DNA of 64,000 nucleotides, taken from positions 5,347,501 to 5,411,500 of the forward strand of contig NZ_CP117439.1 in NCBI RefSeq assembly GCF_030687575.1. Reading direction: 5' to 3'. The notes under the pieces were generated by a model. The model searched no databases. It was not told the DNA's origin and saw only the letters and a program-made list of their open reading frames with translations. Numbering within the stretch: the stretch's first letter is position 1; every line of letters begins with the position of its first letter. A program made the translations under genes and the position numbers. This DNA comes from Pseudomonas sp. FP2309 (GTDB lineage Bacteria; Pseudomonadota; Gammaproteobacteria; Pseudomonadales; Pseudomonadaceae). Of the stretch, positions 1 through 10,029 are shown piece after piece.

Positions 1-372
1 CGCCATGGCCACGAACAGCAGTAATAGCGACAGACCGGTGATCACTTCCGGCATGACCAAAGGCGCCGTCACCAGGCCGCCGAACAGCGTGCGACCCTTG
101 AACTGGCTGATGCGCGTAAGCACGAACGCCGCCAAGGTGCCCAGTGCCACCGCCGCCACCGCCGTATAGCAGGCGATCTCAAGCGAACGCGCCACCGAGC
201 CCATCAGTTGGGTGTTGTCCAACAGGCCCACGTACCACTTGATCGACCAACCGCCCCACACCGTCACCAGCTTGGATTCGTTGAACGAATAGATCACCAG
301 AATCAGCATCGGCAGGTAGATGAACAACAACCCCGCCACCAGCATGAAGCTTGAGAAACTGACGCGCTTCAT
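1..372 (-). CDS. spuH: Polyamine ABC transporter permease SpuH/PotI (5' part, cut by window edge)
   Basis: Only the first 124 codons lie in the window; the gene continues past base 1. The N-terminus (MKRVSFSSFMLVAGLLFIYL) is a hydrophobic first segment followed by the periplasmic stretch with FNESKLVTVWGGWS, as in PotI/PotC permeases of spermidine/putrescine importers. It should be the second inner-membrane subunit of the importer, pairing with the upstream permease and the PotG-type ATPase. The ATG overlaps the TGA of the preceding permease gene (ATGA), so the two are translationally coupled. The EAA loop that docks the ATPase would lie outside the window and cannot be checked. Confidence 0.9.
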   Translation of the reverse strand, partial: MKRVSFSSFMLVAGLLFIYLPMLILVIYSFNESKLVTVWGGWSIKWYVGLLDNTQLMGSVARSLEIACYTAVAAVALGTLAAFVLTRISQFKGRTLFGGLVTAPLVMPEVITGLSLLLLFVAMA

Positions 373-1289
373 ATCTTGCCCTCCATTTCTTTGGCTTGGC
401 TGCGGTTAAACAGAATGATGGGCACGATCAAAATCGCCAGCATCACTACCGCCAGGGCAGACGCCACCGGCCAGTCACGGTTGTTGAAGAACTCTTGCCA
501 CAATACTTTACCGATCATCAGGGTTTCCGGGCCGCCGAGCAGTTCCGGAATCACGAACTCGCCCACCACCGGGATAAATACCAGCATGCAGCCGGCGATG
601 ATGCCGTTCTTGGACAGCGGCACGGTGATCTTCCAGAAGCTGTTGAAGGTGCTCGAACCCAGGTCAGAGGCCGCTTCCAGCAGGCTCTGGTCATGCTTCA
701 CCAGGTTGGCGTACAGCGGCAGGATCATGAACGGCAGGTACGAATAAACCACGCCGATATACACCGCGATGTTGGTGTTGAGGATCTGCACCGGCTCGTT
801 GATCAGCCCCATGGACATCAGGAAACCATTGAGCAGGCCGTTGTTGCTGAGGATGCCCATCCAGGCGTACACACGGATCAGGATCGCGGTCCAGGTCGGC
901 ATCATGATCAGCAGCACCAGCACGGTCTGCATCTCTTTGCGCGCGGTGGCAATGGCGTAGGCCATCGGGTAGCCGATCAGCAGGCACAGCAGCGTGCTGA
1001 AGAACGCCATTTTCAGCGAACCCAGGTAGGCGGCGATGTACAGCTCGTCACCGGCGAGCAAACCGTAGTTGGCCAGGTTCAGCACGACCTGCAGCTTTTG
1101 CTCAACGTAGGTGTAGATCTCGGTATACGGCGGGATCGCCACGTCGGCTTCGGCAAAGCTGATTTTCAGTACGATGAAAAACGGCAGGGCAAAGAATAGG
1201 AACAGCCACAGGAACGGTATCCCGATGACCACCTGCTTGCCGCTGGGGACGATGCGGTGCAAGCGCCGCTTGAGCTTTTTCATGTTCAT
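369..1289 (-). CDS. spuG: Polyamine ABC transporter permease SpuG/PotH
   Basis: Inner-membrane subunit of the polyamine importer, 306 residues. A basic N-terminus (MNMKKLKRRLHR) precedes the first membrane segment at about residues 20-45; further hydrophobic segments follow from about residue 90. The EAA cytoplasmic loop (EAASDLG...VPLS) is at about residues 205-225, the ATPase docking site of this permease class. I chose the ATG at 1289 rather than an upstream in-frame start because it overlaps the stop of the ATPase gene as ATGA, the same junction seen at its other end with spuH. It is the sixth of seven leftward genes. Confidence 0.92.
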   Translation of the reverse strand: MNMKKLKRRLHRIVPSGKQVVIGIPFLWLFLFFALPFFIVLKISFAEADVAIPPYTEIYTYVEQKLQVVLNLANYGLLAGDELYIAAYLGSLKMAFFSTLLCLLIGYPMAYAIATARKEMQTVLVLLIMMPTWTAILIRVYAWMGILSNNGLLNGFLMSMGLINEPVQILNTNIAVYIGVVYSYLPFMILPLYANLVKHDQSLLEAASDLGSSTFNSFWKITVPLSKNGIIAGCMLVFIPVVGEFVIPELLGGPETLMIGKVLWQEFFNNRDWPVASALAVVMLAILIVPIILFNRSQAKEMEGKI

Positions 1290-2428
1290 GAGCGAAGTAC
1301 CACGCCGCTGTCGTCTTCCCACCAGACGTACACCTGATCACCCCAGGTCGGCCGCTGGCCGCGGCGCTCGGCGTTGGCGACGAAGGACTGCACCAGCTTG
1401 CCGCTTGGCAGTTCCACGTAGAACACCGAGTGGCCGCCCAGGTAGGCGATGTCGTGCACCTTGCCACTGGACCAGTTGTGTTCGCAGGTCGGCATTTCGG
1501 TGGTCACCAGCAGCTTTTCCGGACGAATCGCATAGGTCACCGACTTGTCTTCCACCGAAGTGGGGATGCCGTAGCCTACGTAGATATCGCGGTCCAGGTC
1601 CGGGCACTTGAGCACCGCGTGGCCTTCGGCATCGTCCACCACTTGGGTGTCGAAGATGTTGACGTTGCCGATGAACTCGCACACCAGGCGGCTGGTAGGC
1701 GTTTCGTAGATGTCGATCGGGCTGCCGATCTGGGCGATCCAGCCCAAGTGCATGATCGCAATGCGCTCGGCCATGGTCATGGCCTCTTCCTGGTCGTGGG
1801 TCACCATCACGCAGGTCACGCCCACGCGCTCGATGATCTCCACCAACTCAAGCTGCATCTGCGAGCGCAGCTTTTTGTCGAGGGCGCCCATGGGCTCATC
1901 GAGCAGCAGCAGTTTCGGGCGCTTGGCCAGGGAACGCGCCAGGGCCACACGCTGGCGCTGGCCGCCGGACAACTGGTGCGGCTTGCGCTTGGCGTATTGG
2001 CTCATCTGCACCAGCTTGAGCATCTCGGCCACACGAGCGTCGACCTCAGCCTTGGGGATCTTGTCCTGCTGCAGGCCGAAGGCGATGTTCTGCGCGACGG
2101 TCATGTGCGGAAACAAGGCGTAGGACTGGAACATCATGTTGATCGGCCGCTCGTAGGGCGGCATGTCGGTGATGTCCACACCGTCGAGGTAGATGCGACC
2201 TTCGGTGGGGCGTTCGAAGCCTGCGAGCATGCGCAGCAACGTGGATTTGCCCGAACCCGAACCGCCGAGCAAGGCGAAGATCTCGCCTTTCTTGATTTCC
2301 AGGGACACATCGTCCACGGCAATCGTCTCGTCGAACTTCTTTGTGACCCGGTCGATTTTGACCAGCACCTTTTTCGGTGTCTGGTCGCCCTCGAGGGCTT
2401 TCTTATAGGCGCCGGAGGCAACTGCCAT
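1286..2428 (-). CDS. spuF: Polyamine ABC transporter ATP-binding protein SpuF/PotG
   Basis: ATPase subunit of the putrescine/spermidine importer, 380 residues, cytoplasmic face of the inner membrane. Visible motifs: Walker A GGSGSGKST at about 55-63, Q-loop Q101, signature LSGGQ at 153-157, Walker B LLLLDEP at 173-179, and the H-loop THDQEE near 211. The roughly 130 residues after the ABC core fit the TOBE-type regulatory domain of PotA/PotG ATPases. It follows the second binding-protein gene by 66 bp and overlaps the next permease gene by 4 bp, so ATPase and permeases form one translational block downstream of the binding proteins. Confidence 0.94.
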   Translation of the reverse strand: MAVASGAYKKALEGDQTPKKVLVKIDRVTKKFDETIAVDDVSLEIKKGEIFALLGGSGSGKSTLLRMLAGFERPTEGRIYLDGVDITDMPPYERPINMMFQSYALFPHMTVAQNIAFGLQQDKIPKAEVDARVAEMLKLVQMSQYAKRKPHQLSGGQRQRVALARSLAKRPKLLLLDEPMGALDKKLRSQMQLELVEIIERVGVTCVMVTHDQEEAMTMAERIAIMHLGWIAQIGSPIDIYETPTSRLVCEFIGNVNIFDTQVVDDAEGHAVLKCPDLDRDIYVGYGIPTSVEDKSVTYAIRPEKLLVTTEMPTCEHNWSSGKVHDIAYLGGHSVFYVELPSGKLVQSFVANAERRGQRPTWGDQVYVWWEDDSGVVLRS

Positions 2429-2494
2429 TTACGAAACTCCCAAAAAAAATGGTGCAGTTCGCCCGAGGCGGACGAACCCAGGATAATTTGAGCC

Positions 2495-3601
<1,107 letters not shown>

Positions 3602-3699
3602 TTAAATAGTTGGGCCTTGAAGTGGCTGCCCGGCAACAAAACCGGCGCGCAACTTACCCTCGATAAACCGATCCGGCAAAACTTTCTGTCATTTAATGT

Positions 3700-3727
3700 G
3701 TGGGAGGGGGAGATTTCCCCCTCCCAC
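3700..3727 (-). repeat. Perfect 12-bp hairpin between the two binding-protein genes
   Basis: Arms GTGGGAGGGGGA (3700-3711) and TCCCCCTCCCAC (3716-3727) enclose a 4-base loop, between the stop of spuD (3740) and the start of spuE (3589). There is no T-run after it on the minus strand, so it is not a canonical intrinsic terminator. It belongs to the common Pseudomonas GTGGGAGGGGGC-type repeats. A hairpin here could protect the spuD message or partly stop transcription, giving more binding protein than membrane subunits; that is inference. Confidence 0.7.
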
Positions 3728-3739
3728 CGGTTTTACGGC

Positions 3740-4849
3740 TTACTTGCCGGACTTGATCTTGGTCCAGCTGCGCGTCATTTCACGCTGGGTGGCAGCAGGC
3801 AAATCAGCAATGGCGTAGAGCTTGGCTTGCACATCCGCTGGCGGGTAGATACCTGGATCGCTGGTGATGTCTTTATCAACCAGTGCCGTGGCTTTCTCGT
3901 TACCGTTCGGGAAACGCACGCTGTTTGTGATCGAGGCCATGACTTCCGGCTTGAGCAGGTAGTTCATGAACTTATAAGCAGCGTCGACGTTTTCGGCATC
4001 TTTAGGGACAGCGACCATGTCGAAGAAGCTACCGGCGCCTTCTTTCGGAATGTCGTAGGCCACTTTGACCTTGCCGCCGGCTTCAGCCGCGCGGGACTTG
4101 GCCTGCTGGATATCACCCGAGTAACCCACGGCCACGCAGATGTTGCCGTTGGCCAGGTCCGAGATGTACTTGGAGGAGTGGAAGTAGCCGATAGAAGGAC
4201 GGATCTTGAGGAACAGATCTTCGGCTTGCTTGAGGTCGGCTTTTTTCTGGCTGTCGGTTGGCAGGCCCAGGTAATGCAGCGCGATCGGCAGCATTTCGGT
4301 CGGCGAATCGAGGAAGCTCACGCCGCAGCTTTTAAGCTTGGCGATGTTTTCTGGCTTGAGCAGCACGTCCCACGAATCGATCTTGTCCACGCCCAGCGCG
4401 GCCTTGACCTTGTCCGGGTTGTAGCCGATGCCGATCGAGCCCCACATGTACGGGAACGCGTGCTTGTTGTCCGGGTCGCTGACCGATACGGCTTTAAGCA
4501 GGGATTTGTTCAGGTTGCCGTAATTGGACAACTTGGACTTGTCCAACTCCTGGTAGACACCGGCCTTGATCTGCTTGGCGAGGAAGTTGTTCGACGGTAC
4601 GACGATGTCGTAACCGGACTTGCCTGCCAGCAACTTGGCTTCGAGGGTCTCGTTGCTGTCGAACACGTCGTACACCACTTTAATGCCCGACTCTTTTTCA
4701 AAGTTGGCGATGGTGTCCGGTGCAATGTAGTCGGACCAGTTGTAGACGTGCAGCACTTTATCGTCTGCCTGGGCCGCGCCCGCGATTGCGCCCATCAGGG
4801 ACAAGGCGAGGAGGGTCTTGCCAGCGTTCTTCAAACCTAATGCCTTCAT
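3740..4849 (-). CDS. spuD: Putrescine-binding periplasmic protein (PotF family, SpuD position)
   Basis: Periplasmic polyamine-binding protein of 369 residues. Signal peptide residues 1-29 (ending AGAAQA/DD), mature start [15 protein letters not shown], then [11 protein letters not shown] and later [12 protein letters not shown], all shared with its paralogue at 2495-3589. The ATG at 4849 is chosen because GGAG sits 7 bases upstream; a TTG 15 bases further up would place that site inside the gene. By order it corresponds to SpuD, the putrescine receptor. A strong hairpin follows the gene at 3700-3727. Confidence 0.92.
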   Translation of the reverse strand: MKALGLKNAGKTLLALSLMGAIAGAAQADDKVLHVYNWSDYIAPDTIANFEKESGIKVVYDVFDSNETLEAKLLAGKSGYDIVVPSNNFLAKQIKAGVYQELDKSKLSNYGNLNKSLLKAVSVSDPDNKHAFPYMWGSIGIGYNPDKVKAALGVDKIDSWDVLLKPENIAKLKSCGVSFLDSPTEMLPIALHYLGLPTDSQKKADLKQAEDLFLKIRPSIGYFHSSKYISDLANGNICVAVGYSGDIQQAKSRAAEAGGKVKVAYDIPKEGAGSFFDMVAVPKDAENVDAAYKFMNYLLKPEVMASITNSVRFPNGNEKATALVDKDITSDPGIYPPADVQAKLYAIADLPAATQREMTRSWTKIKSGK

Positions 4850-5016
4850 TTGGTGATGCTCCAATTTTTTCTTTTTTGGGCCACGTTTTTTTATGTTCAG
4901 CGGCCCTTCGAGAGGGCAACAAAACAGGGCGACAGTCTGGCAAGTTCAGGGGCCGGCTTTCAACCAAAGCCCCTACATTTATAACTGCCCAGTGTGCTTG
5001 GCACTGAGCCTAGCAC

Positions 5017-6381
5017 TTAGCCCTGCAATGCTTCCAAAGTCAGGTCCAGGCACTTGCGCGCCTTGGTCACCAGTTCGTCGATTTCAGCCTTGCTGATCAC
5101 CAGCGGCGGCGAAATGATCATGGTGTCGCCCACGGCGCGCATGATCAGGCCGTTGTTGAAACAGAAGTTGCGGCAAATCATGCCCACGCCTTTGCCTTCA
5201 TAACGCTTGCGGGTGGCCTTGTCTTGCACCAGCTCGATCGCACCGAGCATGCCCACACCACGAACTTCGCCCACCAACGGGTGATCAGCCAGCTCCCTCA
5301 GACGCTTTTGCAAATACGGTGCCGTTTCGTCGTGAACGCGGTTAACGATTTTCTCTTCGCGCAGGATGCGGATGTTTTCCAGGGCAACCGCCGCAGCCAC
5401 CGGGTGGCCGGAGTAAGTGAAACCGTGGTTGAAATCGCCACCTTCGTTGAGCACTGCCACAACGTCATCGCGCACAATCAGGCCGCCCATCGGGATATAG
5501 CCCGAGGTCAGGCCCTTGGCGATGGTCATCATGTGCGGCTTGAGGTCGTAGAAATCGCTGCCGAACCATTCGCCGGTACGGCCGAAACCGCAGATCACTT
5601 CGTCGGCGATAAACAGGATGTCGTACTTGGCGAGAATTTCCTTGATGCGCGGCCAGTACGTGGCAGGCGGCACGATCACGCCGCCGGCACCCTGGATCGG
5701 CTCGGCAATAAAGGCGCCGACGGTGTCCACGCCCAGCTCGAGGATTTTCTCTTCCAATTGATTGGCGGCCCAGACCCCGAACTCATCGGGGCTCATGTCG
5801 CCGCCTTCGCCGAACCAGTACGGCTGGGCAATGTGGGTGATGCCAGGAATCGGCAAGTCGCCCTGCTCGTGCATATAAGTCATGCCGCCCAGGCTGGCGC
5901 CGGCCACGGTCGAGCCGTGGTAGCCATTCTTGCGGCTGATGATGGTTTTCTTGTTCGGCTGGCCTTTGATCGCCCAGTAATGGCGGACCATGCGCAACAT
6001 GGTGTCGTTGCCTTCGGAGCCGGAACCGGTGAAGAACACGTGGTTCATGCCGGCCGGCGCGATGTCGGAAATGGCCTTGGCCAGTTCCAGCACCGGCGGG
6101 TGGGCGGTCTGGAAGAACAGGTTGTAGTACGGCAGTTCTTTCATTTGCTTGGCGGCGGCGTCGGCCAGTTCATCGCGACCGTAACCGATCGCCACGCACC
6201 ACAGGCCGGCCATGCCGTCGAGGATTTTGTTGCCTTCGCTGTCCCACAAGTACACGCCGTGGGCTTTGGTGATGATCCGCGGGCCTTTCTCTTTCAATTG
6301 CTTGAAGTCGCTGAACGGCGCCAGGTGGTGATCACTGCTCAAGGCTTGCCATTCGCGGGTTTGCGGGTTGTTGCTGGACAT
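5017..6381 (-). CDS. spuC: Putrescine-pyruvate aminotransferase SpuC
   Basis: Class-III PLP-dependent aminotransferase, 454 residues. Visible features are the glycine-rich TGSGSEGNDT at about 118-127, FIADEVICGFGRTG at 257-270 (D260 binds the pyridine nitrogen) and the Schiff-base lysine K289 in TIAKGLTSGY. The family transfers the amino group of putrescine to pyruvate, giving 4-aminobutanal and alanine. It lies between the glutamylpolyamine synthetase gene (58 bp upstream) and the binding protein gene (about 170 bp downstream), so this cluster couples polyamine uptake to catabolism. A cadaverine or omega-amino-acid substrate cannot be excluded from sequence. Confidence 0.93.
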   Translation of the reverse strand: MSSNNPQTREWQALSSDHHLAPFSDFKQLKEKGPRIITKAHGVYLWDSEGNKILDGMAGLWCVAIGYGRDELADAAAKQMKELPYYNLFFQTAHPPVLELAKAISDIAPAGMNHVFFTGSGSEGNDTMLRMVRHYWAIKGQPNKKTIISRKNGYHGSTVAGASLGGMTYMHEQGDLPIPGITHIAQPYWFGEGGDMSPDEFGVWAANQLEEKILELGVDTVGAFIAEPIQGAGGVIVPPATYWPRIKEILAKYDILFIADEVICGFGRTGEWFGSDFYDLKPHMMTIAKGLTSGYIPMGGLIVRDDVVAVLNEGGDFNHGFTYSGHPVAAAVALENIRILREEKIVNRVHDETAPYLQKRLRELADHPLVGEVRGVGMLGAIELVQDKATRKRYEGKGVGMICRNFCFNNGLIMRAVGDTMIISPPLVISKAEIDELVTKARKCLDLTLEALQG

Positions 6382-6439
6382 ACCAATCTCCTAGACTTTT
6401 CAGTGAAGGGCGCTCGGGTTGCCCCGGGCGCCCGGCGCA

Positions 6440-7798
6440 TCAGACGGCGAAGAGCAGGAATTCCCGCTCCCACGAACTGATCACGCGCTTGAAGTTTTCA
6501 TGCTCGGCCCGCTTGACCGCGACGTAGCCTGTGATGAATTTCTGACCCAGGTATTTCTCGATGGTCTTGCTGTTTTCCATGCGCTCCAGGGCGTCTTCGA
6601 TGGTCAACGGCAGGCGCAGGTTGCGGCGCTCGTAACCACGACCCACCACGGGTGCGCTCGGGTTGTGGCCTTCGACCATGCCGATGTAGCCGCACAACAA
6701 GCTGGCGGCAATCGCCAGGTACGGGTTGGCATCGGCGCCCGGCAGGCGGTTTTCCACGCGACGGTTCTGTGGGCCGGCATCCGGCACGCGCAGGCCGACG
6801 GTACGGTTTTCTTCGCCCCACTCCACGTTCACCGGTGCCGAGGTGTCGGGCAGGAAGCGACGGAACGAGTTCACGTTGGGGGCAAACAGCGGCAGCAGTT
6901 CGGGAATGAATTTCTGCAGACCGCCAATGTGGTTGAGAAACAGCTGGCTCATGGTCCCGTCTTCATTGGAGAAGACGTTCTTGCCGGTGGCGATGTCGAT
7001 GATGCTCTGGTGCAGGTGCATCGCGCTGCCGGGCTCGCCGGTCATCGGCTTGGCCATAAAGGTGGCCGCCACGTTGTGCTTGAGCGCGGCTTCACGCATG
7101 GTGCGCTTGAACACCAGGATCTGGTCGGCCAGGGACAGTGCATCGCCGTGACGGAAGTTGATTTCCATCTGCGCGGTGCCGTCTTCGTGGATCAGGGTGT
7201 CGAGGTCCAGTTCTTGCAGTTCGCACCAGTCGTAGACGTCTTCGAACAGCGGGTCGAATTCGTTGGCCGCTTCTATAGAGAAGGACTGGCGACCCGTCTC
7301 CGGACGCCCGGAACGGCCGATCGGCGGTTGCAGCGGGAAGTCCGGATCTTCGCAGCGCTTGGTCAGGTAGAACTCCATCTCCGGCGCCACGATGGGCTGC
7401 CAGCCGCGGTCGGCGTAGAGCTTGAGGACTTTCTTGAGCACGTTGCGCGGCGACAACTCGATGGGGTTGCCTTGCTTGTCGTAGGTATCGTGGATCACTT
7501 GGGCGGTCGGCTCGATGGCCCAAGGCACCAGGAACACGGCGTTCTGGTCGGGACGGCAGATCATGTCGATGTCGGCCGGGTCGAGCAATTCGTAATAGAT
7601 ATCGTCTTCGACGTAGTCGCCGGTCACGGTCTGCAACAGAACGCTCTCGGGCAGACGCATGCCTTTTTCGGCGATGAACTTGTTGGTCGGCGAAATCTTG
7701 CCCCGGGTGATGCCGGTCAGGTCGCCAATCATGCATTCGACTTCTGTGATCTTGTGGTCTTTCAACCAATCGGTGAGCTGGTCGAGGTTGTTACTCAT
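6440..7798 (-). CDS. spuB: Gamma-glutamylpolyamine synthetase SpuB/PuuA-type (glutamine synthetase family)
   Basis: 452-residue member of the glutamine synthetase superfamily. It has the N-terminal beta-grasp part (VECMIGDLTGITRGK), the catalytic-domain glutamate stretch APEMEFYLTKR, the MHLHQSI histidine strand and the NRTVGLRVP segment. Members of this group ligate glutamate to putrescine or spermidine rather than to ammonia. I chose the ATG at 7798; upstream codons read in frame but lack family resemblance. First gene of the leftward spu operon, preceded by a 597-bp divergent region with a 12-bp palindrome at 7906-7917. A gene for the gamma-glutamyl-GABA hydrolase SpuA is not present nearby. 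Confidence 0.88.
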   Translation of the reverse strand: MSNNLDQLTDWLKDHKITEVECMIGDLTGITRGKISPTNKFIAEKGMRLPESVLLQTVTGDYVEDDIYYELLDPADIDMICRPDQNAVFLVPWAIEPTAQVIHDTYDKQGNPIELSPRNVLKKVLKLYADRGWQPIVAPEMEFYLTKRCEDPDFPLQPPIGRSGRPETGRQSFSIEAANEFDPLFEDVYDWCELQELDLDTLIHEDGTAQMEINFRHGDALSLADQILVFKRTMREAALKHNVAATFMAKPMTGEPGSAMHLHQSIIDIATGKNVFSNEDGTMSQLFLNHIGGLQKFIPELLPLFAPNVNSFRRFLPDTSAPVNVEWGEENRTVGLRVPDAGPQNRRVENRLPGADANPYLAIAASLLCGYIGMVEGHNPSAPVVGRGYERRNLRLPLTIEDALERMENSKTIEKYLGQKFITGYVAVKRAEHENFKRVISSWEREFLLFAV

Positions 7799-8395
7799 AA
7801 ATGCCTCTGGGCTGGGTTTCCTGGCATCCGTTAAAGGCCAGGCGTTGGTTGACGCAGCATCCGCGTCGTTTTTTCGTTCAGGGTAGGAGCTTACCTGCCA
7901 TTTGCTGCAACGTTGCATTCCTCAGGCCAAAGTTGTGCAGAATCATGATCGCCCGCGCAGAGAGAGGCCGATCGGGGGCAGGTGAGGAGGCAAAGAAGAG
8001 GTTTGACTGGCCGTCAAGAATATTGGCCGGAGCATAGGCATTCACGCGGGGCGAACGGACTGCGGGCAACGCCTGGCACAAGCAGGCAGAGACGCCGAGT
8101 GGCGGCAGGTGAAACATGAAACACCCCGGTATTATTGCTGTTATGGGTTTGAATCGAGCTTAGCCTTGTTCATTTTTTTACACAACACCCCCGTAAAAAA
8201 TACAACACGGCCCGCTCAAGCCCGCGAGTCCCAAGCCGGTCAAACCCGTAAAACCGCCCCAAAACCCCGCAAAAAAGCCACCGGAGCGCTTTTTTAGGGC
8301 AAAAAAGGCCTCGCTTGACTTCGGCATGCCGTTCGGGTTGACTGAAACCAGAAAAGATCAATGATTGATATTTTTAACAACAAAGGTGTTGCATC
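7799..8395. promoter_or_regulatory. Divergent regulatory region between spuB and the second glutamylpolyamine synthetase gene
   Basis: 597 bp without a convincing gene. It holds a perfect 12-bp palindrome TGCAACGTTGCA at 7906-7917, an A-tract/T-tract hairpin (AAAAAAGC 8271-8278 with GCTTTTTT 8288-8295), and two copies of TTGACT at 8315-8320 and 8338-8343. The second TTGACT lies 17 bases before ATGATT, a poor -10 match, so a sigma-70 promoter for the rightward gene is possible but weak. The palindrome is a candidate operator for the leftward spu genes. Functions are inferred from position only. Confidence 0.45.
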
Positions 8396-9772
8396 ATGTC
8401 GGTACCCCCGCGTGCCGTTCAGCTTAACGAAGCGAACGCGTTCCTTAAGGATCATCCTGAGGTTCTGTACGTAGACCTTCTAATTGCGGATATGAATGGT
8501 GTGGTGCGCGGCAAGCGCATCGAACGCACCAGCCTCCACAAGGTTTACGAGAAGGGCATTAACCTGCCTGCCTCTTTATTTGCCCTGGATATCAACGGCT
8601 CAACGGTGGAAAGCACCGGCCTGGGTCTGGACATCGGTGATGCTGACCGAATCTGTTATCCAATCCCCGACACCCTGTGCAATGAGCCCTGGCAAAAGCG
8701 CCCTACCGCGCAATTGCTGATGACCATGCACGAACTTGAAGGTGAACCTTTCTTCGCCGATCCGCGCGAAGTCCTGCGCCAAGTCGTCAGCAAATTCGAC
8801 GATCTGGGTCTGACCATCTGTGCCGCCTTCGAGCTTGAGTTCTACCTGATCGACCAGGAGAACGTGAACGGCCGGCCACAACCACCCCGCTCGCCGATCT
8901 CCGGCAAACGCCCGCACTCGACACAGGTCTACCTGATCGATGACCTCGACGAATACGTCGACTGCCTCCAGGACATTCTGGAAGGGGCCAAAGAGCAAGG
9001 TATCCCGGCTGACGCCATCGTCAAGGAAAGTGCCCCGGCGCAGTTCGAAGTGAACCTGCACCACGTGGCCGACCCGATCAAGGCCTGCGACTACGCGGTA
9101 CTGCTCAAGCGCCTGATCAAGAACATCGCCTACGACCATGAGATGGACACCACCTTCATGGCCAAGCCTTACCCAGGCCAGGCAGGCAACGGGCTGCACG
9201 TACACATTTCGATCCTGGACAAAGACGGCAAGAACATCTTCGCCAGTGAGGATCCCGAGCAGAACGCCGCATTGCGTCATGCGATCGGCGGTGTGCTGGA
9301 GACCCTACCCGCCCAGATGGCGTTCCTTTGCCCCAACGTCAACTCCTACCGTCGTTTCGGCGCACAGTTCTACGTGCCGAATTCGCCGTGCTGGGGCCTG
9401 GACAACCGCACCGTGGCGATTCGCGTACCAACCGGCGCGTCCGATGCCGTACGTATCGAACACCGTGTGGCCGGTGCAGACGCCAACCCTTACCTGCTGA
9501 TGGCTTCGGTCCTGGCAGGCGTGCACCACGGTCTGACCAACAAGATCGAACCGGGCGCACCCGTGGAAGGCAACAGCTACGAGCAAAACGAGCAGAGCCT
9601 GCCGAACAACCTGCGTGATGCGCTGCGCGAGTTGGACGACAGCGAGGTCATGGCCAAGTACATCGATCCTAAATACATCGATATCTTCGTCGCCTGTAAG
9701 GAAAGTGAGCTGGAAGAGTTCGAACACTCCATCTCCGACCTTGAATACAACTGGTACCTGCATACCGTGTAA
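8396..9772 (+). CDS. spuI: Glutamine synthetase family protein, gamma-glutamylpolyamine synthetase type (SpuI-like)
   Basis: 458 residues, divergent from the spu operon. Glutamine-synthetase features: VDLLIADMNGVVRGKRIERT near the N-terminus, CAAFELEFYLID catalytic glutamates, the GNGLHVHISILDKDG strand with the ligand histidine, and NRTVAIRVPTGASDAVRIEHR. Like SpuB it lacks the look of the assimilatory GlnA and fits PuuA/SpuI ligases acting on polyamines or other amines. The ATG at 8396 has AAAGGTG 8 bases upstream. A strong terminator follows at 9845-9879. The exact substrate cannot be told from sequence, and the symbol rests on neighbourhood. Confidence 0.82.
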   Translation: MSVPPRAVQLNEANAFLKDHPEVLYVDLLIADMNGVVRGKRIERTSLHKVYEKGINLPASLFALDINGSTVESTGLGLDIGDADRICYPIPDTLCNEPWQKRPTAQLLMTMHELEGEPFFADPREVLRQVVSKFDDLGLTICAAFELEFYLIDQENVNGRPQPPRSPISGKRPHSTQVYLIDDLDEYVDCLQDILEGAKEQGIPADAIVKESAPAQFEVNLHHVADPIKACDYAVLLKRLIKNIAYDHEMDTTFMAKPYPGQAGNGLHVHISILDKDGKNIFASEDPEQNAALRHAIGGVLETLPAQMAFLCPNVNSYRRFGAQFYVPNSPCWGLDNRTVAIRVPTGASDAVRIEHRVAGADANPYLLMASVLAGVHHGLTNKIEPGAPVEGNSYEQNEQSLPNNLRDALRELDDSEVMAKYIDPKYIDIFVACKESELEEFEHSISDLEYNWYLHTV

Positions 9773-9793
9773 GCGGTTGCTGTATTAAATGTT

Positions 9794-9925
9794 GTGGTGA
9801 GCAGGCTTGTCCTGCGCCGGGCTGCTAAGCAGCCCTAAACACCAACGCCGAGTTCTTTCAGAAGAACTCGGCGTTTTTTATTGGGGCCGCTTCGCAGCCC
9901 GGCGCGGGACAAGCCCGCGCACCAC
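9794..9925. repeat. Inverted REP-like pair enclosing a terminator
   Basis: The left arm (from 9794, GTGGTGAGCAGGCTTGTCCT) and the reverse complement of the right arm (ending 9925) match over about 39 bases with few differences, including GGCTTGTCC and GCCGGGCTGC. This is the usual layout of Pseudomonas REP doublets. A separate perfect terminator hairpin occupies the space between the arms. Confidence 0.8.
9845..9879 (+). terminator. Intrinsic terminator after spuI
   Basis: Perfect 13-bp stem: ACGCCGAGTTCTT (9845-9857), loop TCAG, AAGAACTCGGCGT (9862-9874), followed by a T-run to 9879. It ends the rightward spuI transcript 73 bp after the stop codon. Confidence 0.9.
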
Positions 9926-10029
9926 GGCAAGCCGGCTCTACGCATAAGCACACTCACCACAGCCTCCTCCCAGGTATGGATCATCCTCAAGCTCTGCGTA
10001 CAATGCGCTCTGCCTTGTAGGAGACTTCC

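Noticed and set aside
6419..7834. Rightward 471-codon frame opposite spuB
   Set aside because: Shadow of a glutamine synthetase-family gene; no recognised motif.
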